A stretch of 64,000 nucleotides of DNA, taken from the NCBI RefSeq assembly GCF_003001995.1, contig NZ_PVNB01000012.1, forward strand, positions 41,845 through 105,844, in the 5' to 3' direction. Each line of letters starts with the position of its first letter. Position 1 is the stretch's first letter. A model generated the notes under the pieces. It saw only the letters and a program-made list of their open reading frames with translations. It ran no database searches and was not told the DNA's origin. Position numbers and translations under genes: made by a program. This stretch comes from Orenia metallireducens. GTDB taxonomy: Bacteria > Bacillota > Halanaerobiia > Halobacteroidales > Halobacteroidaceae. Below, in pieces: positions 56,409 to 64,000 of this stretch.

Positions 56409-56485
56409 ACGGGAATAGCTCAATTTGGTAGAGCACCGGACTCCAAATCCGGGTGCTGCGGGTTCAAGTCCTGCTTCCCGTGCCA
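56409..56485 (+). tRNA. tRNA-Trp (anticodon CCA)
   Basis: 77 nt including encoded CCA. Acceptor ACGGGAA/TTCCCGT, T8-A9, D-arm GCTC/GAGC, anticodon stem CCGGA/TCCGG with loop CTCCAAA (CCA at 56443-56445), T-arm GCGGG-TTCAAGT-CCTGC, discriminator G73 as expected for Trp. Confidence 0.97.
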
Positions 56486-56520
56486 ATTTTATTTTTTGCA
56501 AGTTAATCTTTTAATTTACA

Positions 56521-56556
56521 TAAAAAGACTGTGGTCTAAGACCACAGTCTTTTCCT
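56521..56556. terminator. Bidirectional terminator between tRNA-Trp and the minus-strand membrane gene
   Basis: AAAAGACTGTGGTC pairs with GACCACAGTCTTTT around TAA, with A-runs and T-runs on opposite sides. Confidence 0.85.
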
Positions 56557-56571
56557 TTTATATTAATCTTT

Positions 56572-56958
56572 TTAGATATAAGCCAATATAATAGATAAAC
56601 ATAGTCCAAAAGCTAAAATCCAGAAGAAGATATTTAAAGCATAAATTGTTTGGGTTTTAGCGTGGAATTTTTCATTAGTTTTATCTCTATTATTATAGCT
56701 TCTATATCGTCCATGGTTGATAGCTGTTAATAATAGAGCGAAGAATAAACCTACTATCATAAAGGATAACCATGGAACCCCCCATAATAAAGGTCCAATT
56801 GGAGTAATCCACCTCCCTCCAGACCAGGTTATTAATAAGATCAAGATAAAGAAAATAAATAGGTCATTTCTAGTTTCATATTTGCTAACTCCTCTAGCAA
56901 AGATTCCAGTGAATAAAATAGCAAAAACTAACACAAATAGAAAATCAATAAAAAACAT
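56572..56958 (-). CDS. Small four-helix membrane protein of unknown function
   Basis: 128 aa with four hydrophobic segments (about 4-22, 32-50, 64-84 and 106-127) and a charged loop NHGRYRSYNNRDKTNEKFH between the third and fourth. I do not recognise the family. The SD region reads GGAGGTG before the ATG. Single gene, terminator shared with tRNA-Trp. Its inner-membrane location is the only supported statement. Confidence 0.6.
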   Translation of the reverse strand: MFFIDFLFVLVFAILFTGIFARGVSKYETRNDLFIFFILILLITWSGGRWITPIGPLLWGVPWLSFMIVGLFFALLLTAINHGRYRSYNNRDKTNEKFHAKTQTIYALNIFFWILAFGLCLSIILAYI

Positions 56959-57241
56959 TATCTACACCTCCAAAGAGTACTAATATCTTTATTAACTTCC
57001 TTAATTGCATTATAGGATAATCTATAAGATATGTCTAAAACTATTATAACCACTTAAAGGCTATAAGTCCTGCCTACAGTTAATCAAAGTAGATTTTGTT
57101 AATTAATTATAGAATAACTTTAATTTATTGGTTAATACTACTATATTAATAATAATAGTTACCATTATGAAGGAGATCTTATCTTTTTATACAAATTTTA
57201 ATATAAGATTATAAATTAATTATAGTAGGAGGGATTATAAA

Positions 57242-58183
57242 GTGGAGTATAAGAAGCTAGGAGCTAGTGATTTAGAGGTATCTGTTGTTGGGTTAGGAAC
57301 TTGGGCCATGGGTAGTGACTTTTATGGTAAAACTGAAGATTCTAAATCTATTCTGACAATTCAACAAGCGATAGATTCTGGTATTAATCTTATCGATACA
57401 GCACCAGCTTATGGTGGTGGCCATTCAGAAGAGGTTGTAGGGAAAGCTATTGAAGGGCGTCGTGATGATGTTATTATTGCTACTAAGTGTGGTGCTTATC
57501 GTAAAGGAGAAGAGTTTGTTAAGAGTTTAAAGCCAGAACTTATTAGAAAGCAGCTTGAAGATTCTCTTACTAGGTTAAATGTAGAAGTGATCGATTTATA
57601 TCAAATTCATTGGCCTGATAAAGAAACACCTTTAGAGGATAGTGTCAATGAATTGTTGAAATTGAAAAAAGAAGGTAAATTCAAGTATCTAGGAATCTCT
57701 AATTTTGATGAAGATTTAATATCTGAAATAATTGAGATGACTGATATAGTCAGTCTACAACCACAATATTCATTGTTATCTAGAGATATTGAAGAGGATA
57801 TCTTACCCTGTTGTATAGAAAATAATATTGGCGTGATATCTTATGGTTCTTTAGGTGGTGGTATATTAACTGGTAAATACAATCAAAAGCCTGTTTTAGG
57901 TCAAGATGATAAAAGAGATACCTTTTATCCTTTTTATGATAATCCTTATTGGGATAAGACTCAAAGTCTAATTAATCTGTTAAAAGAGATTGCCCATAAG
58001 CATGAAAAACCTGTACCTAATGTAGCTATTAACTGGATTCGTCAACAACAAGGAGTTACTACAGCTTTAGTAGGTGCTAAGACTCCCAAGCAGGCAGAAC
58101 AAAATGCTGCAGCTGGTGGATGGAAGCTTTCTGAAGATGAGCTAGAAGAGCTTTCTAAAGCTTCTAAGAATATATTAGGGTGA
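57242..58183 (+). CDS. Aldo/keto reductase
   Basis: 313 aa, GTG start after AGGAGGG. TIM-barrel AKR with the tetrad: Asp and Tyr in GINLIDTAPAYGGGHSEEVVGKAI, Lys in IATKCG, His in LYQIHWPD; NADPH-binding VGAKTPKQAEQNAAA at the C-terminus. It belongs to the clostridial/Bacillus YhdN-IolS-like group. Reduces aldehydes or sugar-derived ketones; the precise substrate is unknown. A GH43 gene converges on it, which hints at pentose use, without proof. Confidence 0.92.
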   Translation: MEYKKLGASDLEVSVVGLGTWAMGSDFYGKTEDSKSILTIQQAIDSGINLIDTAPAYGGGHSEEVVGKAIEGRRDDVIIATKCGAYRKGEEFVKSLKPELIRKQLEDSLTRLNVEVIDLYQIHWPDKETPLEDSVNELLKLKKEGKFKYLGISNFDEDLISEIIEMTDIVSLQPQYSLLSRDIEEDILPCCIENNIGVISYGSLGGGILTGKYNQKPVLGQDDKRDTFYPFYDNPYWDKTQSLINLLKEIAHKHEKPVPNVAINWIRQQQGVTTALVGAKTPKQAEQNAAAGGWKLSEDELEELSKASKNILG

Positions 58184-58192
58184 GCTAATTTT

Positions 58193-58232
58193 AACCCCCT
58201 AGCTATTTTTAAAATAGCTAGGGGGTTTTTAT
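58193..58232. terminator. Bidirectional terminator between aldo/keto reductase and GH43
   Basis: AACCCCCTAGCTATTTT pairs with AAAATAGCTAGGGGGTT (58211-58227), followed by TTTT. The stem is 17 bp. Confidence 0.92.
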
Positions 58233-58243
58233 AATCACTTATA

Positions 58244-59218
58244 TTAGTCTTCTGTAGAGCCAGGAATACCAAAGTTTGGTGTTCCATCTTCATTCCATGA
58301 AAAAGCCTTTACTCTAGCATGTCGGTTTGGGTCACTAAGTGGGTCCTTACCCTCTAAGTAGCCTTTATATGGACGTGCGTGATAAACAAGAAGATCAGTA
58401 GTACCATCTTCTGCTATGGTAAAGGAATTATGACCTGGACCATATTCACCAGTTTCTTCACTAGTTTCAAATACTGGATGAGGTGTTTTAGTCCAAGAGT
58501 CTGCATCTAATAAATCGCTGTCTGTATCAGCTGTTAGAAGCCCCATACAATAGTTTTCATCGGTAGCACTAGCAGAGAAAGTCACAAATACTTTACCATT
58601 TCTCTTAATTACAGCAGGACCTTCATTTACATTGAAACCAATCTTTTCCCAGTCATATTCTGGAGTAGCTATCATAACAGGTTCAGTACAAATTGTCCAT
58701 GGATTACTCATTTTAGCAATATAAAGGTCTGAGTTGATCTCTTCTACATCTTTTTGTGCCCAGATTAAGTATCTATCTCCTTTATGCTCAAAAGTAGTTG
58801 CATCAAGACTAAAGCTTTCAAAGGATAAATTAATCTTTCCTTTCTCCACCCATTCTCCTTCTAACGGGTTAGAATCAGCACATTCTAGGACATATGGACG
58901 GTTTGTAGAAGGGGTTTTTCCCGCTTCTCCTGCAGCAAAGTGGATATACCATTTACCATCCACGAAATGTATTTCTGGTGCCCAAATAAAAGACCCCATG
59001 ATGCCTTCATCATGCTTCCACCAGATTACCTTCTCTTCAGCCTCAGCAAGTTCTGCAATAGTTTTAGCCCTTCTTAGCACAATACGATCATAGTCGGGGT
59101 AAGACCCAGTAAAGTAATAATAACCATCAGTATGCTTGTGGATAAAAGGGTCTGCTCTCTGCTCGATTAATGGACTAGGGTAGTTTAATGTGTTTTCTTT
59201 CTTATTCATATTTTCCAA
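58244..59218 (-). CDS. Glycoside hydrolase family 43 enzyme, cytoplasmic
   Basis: 324 aa, no signal peptide. Five-bladed propeller enzyme with the family triad: general base Asp in QRADPFIH (about residue 23), pKa-modulating Asp in LDATTFEH, general acid Glu in NEGPAVI, plus GSFIWAPEIHF and GPGHNSF. GH43 members remove alpha-L-arabinofuranosyl or beta-xylosyl residues; the form resembles single-domain alpha-N-arabinofuranosidases. Cytoplasmic, so it acts on imported oligosaccharides. Transcribed alone from a region with a palindromic operator. SD AAAGGAG before the ATG. Confidence 0.88.
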   Translation of the reverse strand: MENMNKKENTLNYPSPLIEQRADPFIHKHTDGYYYFTGSYPDYDRIVLRRAKTIAELAEAEEKVIWWKHDEGIMGSFIWAPEIHFVDGKWYIHFAAGEAGKTPSTNRPYVLECADSNPLEGEWVEKGKINLSFESFSLDATTFEHKGDRYLIWAQKDVEEINSDLYIAKMSNPWTICTEPVMIATPEYDWEKIGFNVNEGPAVIKRNGKVFVTFSASATDENYCMGLLTADTDSDLLDADSWTKTPHPVFETSEETGEYGPGHNSFTIAEDGTTDLLVYHARPYKGYLEGKDPLSDPNRHARVKAFSWNEDGTPNFGIPGSTED

Positions 59219-59255
59219 CTCCTTTTTAATATAATGTCATTTAAATTTTATGAAA

Positions 59256-59271
59256 ATCTAACCGGTTAGAT
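59256..59271. promoter_or_regulatory. Perfect 16-bp palindromic operator upstream of GH43
   Basis: ATCTAACCGGTTAGAT, symmetric about the central CG as in LacI-family operators. It lies about 40 bp upstream of the GH43 start and just downstream of a minus-strand promoter candidate (TTGTAT with TAAAAT 18 bp on, about 59280-59310), a classical repressor position. Confidence 0.65.
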
Positions 59272-59468
59272 ATTACCTATCATAATTTTATCATATTTAT
59301 CTATAGGAATACAACCTAATAATCTTTTAAATTTTATAATTCAAATTAATTTTATAAGTCTTTAGGTTTAATTTGAATTTAACTTAACAGGATTCTTATA
59401 GTGAGAAGTAGAAGATTATTATTAACATCGATAGAATTATGGTTATAAAATAAAAAAGGGGGATTTGA

Positions 59469-61127
59469 ATGAAGAAATTTTCTATTTTAATTATATCTAG
59501 TTTAATAATTATACTTTCTAGTAGTGTAGTTTCAGCTAATAGTTTTCATAATCTCTGTAAATATGGAAGTTTATCTAGGATTGAATTAGCAATTGACAAT
59601 GGTGCCAATATAAATGCTAAAAATATTGATGGTGAGACTCCGTTAATATTCGCTGCCAAATATAATGATGATGAAGATGTTATCAAATTTTTAATTTATA
59701 ATGGAGCAAAGGTTGATGATACCAATATTTATGGTGAATCTGCTCTGTTTTATGCTTTAAAATACAATAAAAATCCTAAAGTAGTGGAGATGTTAGTCAA
59801 GCAAGGGGGAGGGGTAAATTTGTTAGGCGAGCAGGATAAGACTCCTTTAGTCTATGCTATTAACAGAGGGGATGCTAAACTAGTGGAGCTTCTGATTAAA
59901 AATGGAGCAGAATTGAATCTTAAGTTTAAAAGTGGTCAGACCTTATTGATGTATGCTGTTGAATATACTAATAACTTCGAGATTATTTCTACTCTAATCA
60001 AATATGGAGCTGATGTTAATGACAGAATCCCTTATGGTGCTAGTGTATTGATGTGGGCTGCTAGATATAGTAATAATCCTAAGATAATTAAACTATTAAT
60101 TGAAAATAGGGCTGAGGTTAACTTTGCAACTAGTTTGAAAGAGACACCTTTGCTTTATGCTAGCAAGTACAATAAAAATTCTGAAATAATAAAAGTTCTA
60201 ATTGATGCCGGCGCTGAGATTAATCGGCAAGATATTAAAGAAACTACTCCATTGATGTATCTGCTTAAAAACTATAAATTAGAGTTAGTAGGTCCTCTTA
60301 TCGACCAAGTAGATAATATTAATACACAAGATAAAGATGGTAAAACTTTATTGTTTTATGCAGCAGAAGGAAACAGTGATTCCAGAGTTATAATAAAGTT
60401 AATTGAAGCTGGTGCAGATATTAATTTGAGGAGTGTTGACGGAAGCACTGTTTTAATTAATGCTGCTAAATTTAATCAAAATCCTGAAGTGATAAGAGCA
60501 TTAATTGCTAATGGGGCAGAGATAGATCTTACAGATAACAGAGGTAAGACTGCTTTAATGTATGCAATAGTAGAGAATGAGAATTTAGATATAATAGATA
60601 TTCTAATTGAAGATGGTGCTAATTTAAACTATAGAGATAGAGTTGGTAGAACCCCTTTGATGTTGGCTATAAGTAAGGATGAGTTAAAAATTACTAAATC
60701 TTTAATAAGCTATGGTGCAAAGATCAATGCTTTTGATAAAAAGAAAGAAACACCTCTAATCTATGCTCTTAAGTTCAGTCAAAATATTAAATTAGTATCT
60801 TTATTGTTGGATAATGAAGCAGATATAAACTTTAAGAGTTGGGATGGAATGACTCCTTTAATGTATGCTGCTCAATATAATTCTAATCCAGAGATAATAG
60901 AGTTATTGGTTGACAAAGGAGCTAATATCAATGTTAGGACAGATTATTCTTGGACTCCTTTAATCTTTGCTGCTAAATATAGTCAAAATCCTGAAGTTCT
61001 TATTAAGCTACTAGAGTTAGGTGCTGACTCTAATGTTAAGGATAATAAAGGAAAAAAAGCTATTGATTATGTAAAGGAGAATGAATATTTGAGGGATACA
61101 GAGGCTTATTTGAAATTAACTAAATAG
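59469..61127 (+). CDS. Exported ankyrin-repeat protein
   Basis: 552 aa. Signal peptide 1-23 ending VSA, then about fifteen consecutive ankyrin repeats of 33-36 residues (recurring GxTPLxxAAKYNxNPEVIKxLIxxGADIN). Many units have the extended TPLMYAAKYNSNPEIIELLI form with a SQNPE/NSNPE insert. There is no other domain. Cleaved signal and no anchor place it in the periplasm or outside the cell. It probably binds a protein; partner and role unknown. GGGGG SD, own terminator at 61181. Confidence 0.9.
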   Translation: MKKFSILIISSLIIILSSSVVSANSFHNLCKYGSLSRIELAIDNGANINAKNIDGETPLIFAAKYNDDEDVIKFLIYNGAKVDDTNIYGESALFYALKYNKNPKVVEMLVKQGGGVNLLGEQDKTPLVYAINRGDAKLVELLIKNGAELNLKFKSGQTLLMYAVEYTNNFEIISTLIKYGADVNDRIPYGASVLMWAARYSNNPKIIKLLIENRAEVNFATSLKETPLLYASKYNKNSEIIKVLIDAGAEINRQDIKETTPLMYLLKNYKLELVGPLIDQVDNINTQDKDGKTLLFYAAEGNSDSRVIIKLIEAGADINLRSVDGSTVLINAAKFNQNPEVIRALIANGAEIDLTDNRGKTALMYAIVENENLDIIDILIEDGANLNYRDRVGRTPLMLAISKDELKITKSLISYGAKINAFDKKKETPLIYALKFSQNIKLVSLLLDNEADINFKSWDGMTPLMYAAQYNSNPEIIELLVDKGANINVRTDYSWTPLIFAAKYSQNPEVLIKLLELGADSNVKDNKGKKAIDYVKENEYLRDTEAYLKLTK

Positions 61128-61180
61128 TTTTTTATGTATATTCCCATGTATATTCCTATATGTTAGGAAATGGTTAATCG

Positions 61181-61222
61181 ATTCTAGTAACCTATTAACT
61201 GGGTTGCTAGAATTTTTATTTG
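61181..61222 (+). terminator. Terminator after the ankyrin gene
   Basis: TTCTAGTAACC pairs with GGTTGCTAGAA (one G-T pair) around TATTAACTG and is followed by TTTTTATTT. Confidence 0.8.
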
Positions 61223-61243
61223 CAAAAAAACTATTCAGATATA

Positions 61244-61279
61244 ATCTTATTTCAAGATATTTCTTCTTTGAAATAAGAT
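61244..61279. promoter_or_regulatory. 12-bp perfect inverted repeat upstream of pgi
   Basis: ATCTTATTTCAA (61244-61255) and TTGAAATAAGAT (61268-61279) around GATATTTCTTCT. A possible operator; a weak cre-like sequence GTGGAAACGATTTAG follows at 61358. No clear pgi promoter was identified in the 377-bp gap. Confidence 0.4.
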
Positions 61280-61504
61280 AGAATCTAATTTGAATAATTT
61301 ATTGCAGGAATGATCTATTTTTAGTAGAATAGTGTTAATGAGTGTGCAAAATACTTAGTGGAAACGATTTAGATAATTTTAGCTAATTACATAATTTTAC
61401 TTTAATTTGAATTTGGTTTATCCTATCTTAAGCTAATCTGTTGATTTTAGCTTTGGATAAAATACATAAAAGAAGAAGATAATAATATAAGGGGGATTTA
61501 AGAA

Positions 61505-62944
61505 ATGACAAAAAGATATGAAGATGCTTCATGGAAAGAGTCTATGCGCATCAAGTTAGATGTAAACAATATGTTTGCTGAAACTGTTGGTGAAGAGCAT
61601 GGCTATACTAAAGCTGATGTAGATTCAATGAAAGAAAGAGTAATAGCTGGTCATAAGGCTATTAGAGCAGCTAAAGAGGCTGGAGATTTAGGATTTATGG
61701 AGTTACCTGAAAGCCATAAAGCTATTGCCAAAGAGATTAAAGAGTATGCAGATGCTAATAAAGATAAGTATGATAACTTTGTAGTATTAGGAATTGGTGG
61801 TTCTGCACTAGGTAATATCGCCTTACAGACTGCTTTAAATCATCCATACTACAATCTAAACAAAGAAGCTAGAAATGGGTATCCAAGATTATTTGTTCCT
61901 GATAATGTAGACCCAACTAGATTAAAAGGTTTATTAGAGACTTTAGATCTATCAAGAACCGTATTTAATGTAATCTCTAAATCTGGTGGTACTGCTGAGA
62001 CAATGAGCCAATTCTTAACTGCTCGTGCTATGGTAGTAGAAGAGTTAGGTGAAGATGCAGTAGGTAATCACTTTATCGCTACTACAAGTCAGCATTCTGG
62101 TAATCTAATTAAGATTGCTAAAGAAGAGGGTATGAAGACTTATTATATCCCTGAAAATGTTGGAGGAAGATTCTCTGTAATGACACCAGTAGGATTGATC
62201 TCTGCTGCCTTTACTGGAATTGATATCGAAGAGTTATTAGCAGGGGCAGCTTATATGGATGAAATCTGCAATACAGATGATCTATGGAAGAACCCAGCTT
62301 ATCTAAATGCAGTATTACAATATTTAGCAGACCAAGATGGTAAGCCGATGTCTGTTATGATGCCTTATGCTCATGATTTAAAAGATCTTGCTGACTGGTA
62401 TCGTCAATTATGGGCTGAATCCTTAGGTAAAAAATATGACCGTCAAGGTAAAGTTGTAAATGTTGGACCTACTCCAGTTAAAGCCTTAGGTGCTACTGAC
62501 CAGCATTCTCAAGCTCAATTATATATGGAAGGTCCTTTTGATAAGGTTGTTACTTTCCTAGAAGTAGATAACTATAAAGAAACCTTAGAGATTGCTCCTG
62601 GTTATAAAGATATCTCTGGAGTATCTTATTTAGGTGGACACACTTTCAATGAATTATTAACTGTTGAAAAGAAAGCTACTGAGTTAGCATTAGTTGATAA
62701 TAATAGATTAAACTGCACAGTTACCTTCCCAGAGGTAAATGCATTTACTATCGGTCAATTCTTCTATATGTATGAATTATCTACTGCACTTATGGGAGAG
62801 TTTTATGATATCAATGCCTTTGACCAACCTGGTGTAGAGTTAGGTAAGCAGTATGCTTATGGTGTGTTAGAAAGAGAAGGTTTTGCTGAGATGAAAGAGA
62901 AGTTTGATGCTCGTCCTAAAAAGGATGAAAATTTAATTTTGTAA
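61505..62944 (+). CDS. pgi: Glucose-6-phosphate isomerase
   Basis: 479 aa. LGIGGSALG, VISKSGGTAETMSQF, the catalytic Glu and Arg in YYIPENVGGRFSVMTPVGL, DQHSQAQLYMEGP with the catalytic His, and a C-terminal DQPGVELGKQYAYGVLE. It interconverts glucose-6-phosphate and fructose-6-phosphate; with the ROK kinase at 18377 and the cggR cluster it completes the route for glucose except phosphofructokinase and aldolase, which are not in this window. Strong GGGGG SD. Confidence 0.96.
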   Translation: MTKRYEDASWKESMRIKLDVNNMFAETVGEEHGYTKADVDSMKERVIAGHKAIRAAKEAGDLGFMELPESHKAIAKEIKEYADANKDKYDNFVVLGIGGSALGNIALQTALNHPYYNLNKEARNGYPRLFVPDNVDPTRLKGLLETLDLSRTVFNVISKSGGTAETMSQFLTARAMVVEELGEDAVGNHFIATTSQHSGNLIKIAKEEGMKTYYIPENVGGRFSVMTPVGLISAAFTGIDIEELLAGAAYMDEICNTDDLWKNPAYLNAVLQYLADQDGKPMSVMMPYAHDLKDLADWYRQLWAESLGKKYDRQGKVVNVGPTPVKALGATDQHSQAQLYMEGPFDKVVTFLEVDNYKETLEIAPGYKDISGVSYLGGHTFNELLTVEKKATELALVDNNRLNCTVTFPEVNAFTIGQFFYMYELSTALMGEFYDINAFDQPGVELGKQYAYGVLEREGFAEMKEKFDARPKKDENLIL

Positions 62945-62956
62945 TATATTAAGATG

Positions 62957-62990
62957 AAAAAGATACGGTAGAGATACCGTATCTTTTTCT
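62957..62990. terminator. Bidirectional terminator after pgi
   Basis: AAAAAGATACGGTA (62957-62970) pairs with TACCGTATCTTTTT (62975-62988) around GAGA; serves pgi (+) and the exported repeat protein (-). Confidence 0.92.
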
Positions 62991-63010
62991 ATTCTAGGTA
63001 TTATTTATTT

Positions 63011-63781
63011 TTACAAGTTGATATTAATCCTTATAGATACATTAAAGTTGGATTGCTCCTCTTTTTTATCTTTTAGCTTTTGGTAGAAGTATTTAGGGTT
63101 GAGAGGATAACCTCTACCTTCCTTTTTGATATTTTCTCCCGTTCTAGTATTCTTATAATGATATTCGTATTTGTAAGAAGGGTATTTTACCTCTAATTTT
63201 TCCTCTATTCCTAAGCGTCTATTCTGATATTTATATTCATATTTATCACTTTTAATTTCAATCTTCTCTTTAATCTTTGCAGGTTTATTATCATATTCGT
63301 ATTCATACTTATTATCATCTATATCAATTTTTTCCTTAATTGGTCCTTTGCGTCTGTTTTGATAGACTCTCTGACCTAAAGGAGGGAGGGATCTATCTAA
63401 CTTTGGATGGCGCAAAGTGATGATTCCATCTTCAAAGATAATTGGTGGTAAGCCAAGATACCAAGTTAATCTAGCCATATTATCCTTATTTTCAACAATA
63501 AAGTCGATATCATTAGCGGTAATAGTTTTGTTGGAGAGGGAGTATAGATATAAGATTAGACTTAACTCTTCTGTTCCTATATTAAATTTTTTAAAATAGT
63601 TGATCTCTTTATCTTCGATGTTAAAGATTCTTTTCATCAAGTTATTATCAATTGAAATCTTGCTATTAGAATGTTGTTTTTGCTGGTTATGTTTTGTTTT
63701 TTTAGGTTTAGCTATTGAAACAGTAGTAATTGAAGAGGTCATAAGTATAGCTATTAAAAATATTGAGAGCTTCTTCTTCAT
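63011..63781 (-). CDS. Exported protein with tandem KYEYxY repeats, unknown function
   Basis: 256 aa from the ATG at 63781; the upstream GTG at 63793 lies inside the SD AAAGGTGTGAT. Signal peptide (hydrophobic core SIFLIAILMTSSITTVSIA), a basic linker, a helical region, then three consecutive ~22-residue repeats of the form IKEKIxIxxxKYEYxYxNxR (about residues 148-220) with alternating charged and Tyr residues, suggesting a beta-hairpin or fibre-like segment. The C-terminus ends in NFNVSIRININL. I do not recognise a family. Cleaved export is likely; a surface or periplasmic structural role is a guess. Confidence 0.65.
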   Translation of the reverse strand: MKKKLSIFLIAILMTSSITTVSIAKPKKTKHNQQKQHSNSKISIDNNLMKRIFNIEDKEINYFKKFNIGTEELSLILYLYSLSNKTITANDIDFIVENKDNMARLTWYLGLPPIIFEDGIITLRHPKLDRSLPPLGQRVYQNRRKGPIKEKIDIDDNKYEYEYDNKPAKIKEKIEIKSDKYEYKYQNRRLGIEEKLEVKYPSYKYEYHYKNTRTGENIKKEGRGYPLNPKYFYQKLKDKKEEQSNFNVSIRININL

Positions 63782-63873
63782 AGTTTTGATCACACCTTTT
63801 TATAAATTTTATTATAGTTATTTTTACTACTAATATTGGTTATTTTGTTATCTGAACTTATTTCATAATGGGG

Positions 63874-63892
63874 AGATTGCGACAGTTTTGCT
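63874..63892 (+). repeat. ATTGCGACAGTTTT element
   Basis: GAGATTGCGACAGTTTTGCT matches the start of the repeat at 8325 and the inverted copy at 2680-2700. Confidence 0.45.
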
Positions 63893-63915
63893 ACTAGCTT
63901 ATAGCTGGTTAGTGT

Positions 63916-64000
63916 CATGACATCGTTAACTTTTTCTAATGCTTAAGTTTTGTTCCATGACATCGTTAACTTGTTAGAGCTACTTTTATTCCATGACATC
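63916..64000 (+). repeat. Short direct-repeat array running off the right edge
   Basis: CATGACATCGTTAAC occurs at 63916-63930 and 63956-63970, and CATGACATC again at 63992-64000 where the window ends. Starts are 40 and 36 bp apart; the spacers (TTTTTCTAATGCTTAAG..., TTGTTAGAGCTAC...) are not identical. The array probably continues beyond the edge. Confidence 0.6.

Noticed and set aside
56373..56591. 72-codon open frame over tRNA-Trp
   Set aside because: It translates the tRNA gene and its terminator; an artefact.
61358..61372. cre-like GTGGAAACGATTTAG upstream of pgi
   Set aside because: The conserved C near the 3' end is missing; too weak to call on its own.

Overview
The window reads as a chromosome segment of a low-GC, anaerobic Gram-positive-lineage bacterium that has an outer membrane, most likely a spore-forming member of the Halanaerobiales (Halobacteroidaceae, Orenia- or Halobacteroides-like). 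This is my inference. It rests on Firmicute gene order (secG-rnr-smpB-ssrA, rapZ-yvcK-whiA, cggR-gap-pgk-tpiA-gpmI-eno), a SPOCS-domain (sporulation-type) protein, AT-rich sequence with strong AGGAGG ribosome-binding sites and frequent TTG/GTG starts, together with a maltoporin-type outer-membrane beta-barrel.

Layout. 1-2.2 kb: the end of an HD-GYP protein, a WYL regulator and a DUF3795 protein. 2.8-7.9 kb: uvrA and uvrC, separated by dispersed repeats. 8-12.5 kb: a holin-like membrane protein, a new 34-codon ORF overlapping a SPOCS-LysM gene, a promoter-hairpin-terminator RNA candidate and a chemoreceptor. 12.6-13.7 kb: copper chaperone, CsoR and RseC-like genes. 13.9-17.2 kb: HAD phosphatase, FMN alpha-hydroxy-acid oxidase with a cysteine-rich N-terminus, NAPRTase-like protein. 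17.6-21.3 kb: a sugar-control cluster (DUF624 protein, ROK glucokinase, orphan lactose-type PTS EIIA, HPr kinase, HutP-like protein).

21.3-37.8 kb is the most distinctive part, a starch/alpha-glucan utilization locus. A 1.4 kb upstream region carries a candidate small RNA and four cre-type operators repeated at about 74 bp. It is followed by a maltoporin with an N-terminal glycogen-binding (CBM48-like) domain, four lipoproteins (two GH13_5 alpha-amylases, a starch-binding protein, a pullulanase), a membrane-anchored glucodextranase-C-like protein and a small CBM25-type protein. Convergent to these lie a DUF4912 protein and a GH57 branching enzyme. I infer that the lipoproteins bind and cut starch at the cell surface, the porin captures and passes maltodextrins across the outer membrane, and the cytoplasmic enzymes and glycolytic genes further along use the sugar. 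No inner-membrane maltodextrin ABC transporter is present in the window.

38-41 kb: a PTS EIIC-like membrane protein and two PHP phosphoesterases, the first apparently starting at a rare ATT codon. 41-44.2 kb: rapZ, yvcK, whiA. 44.5-52.4 kb: cggR and the complete lower glycolytic cluster, with two CggR-like operator sites. 52.5-56.5 kb: secG, rnr, smpB, tmRNA and tRNA-Trp. 56.5-64 kb: a small membrane protein, an aldo/keto reductase, a GH43 enzyme behind a perfect palindromic operator, an exported ankyrin-repeat protein, pgi, and an exported protein with KYEY-type repeats. The window ends inside a short direct-repeat array. Dispersed intergenic repeats of at least three kinds recur throughout. 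I saw no insertion sequence, prophage or CRISPR array.
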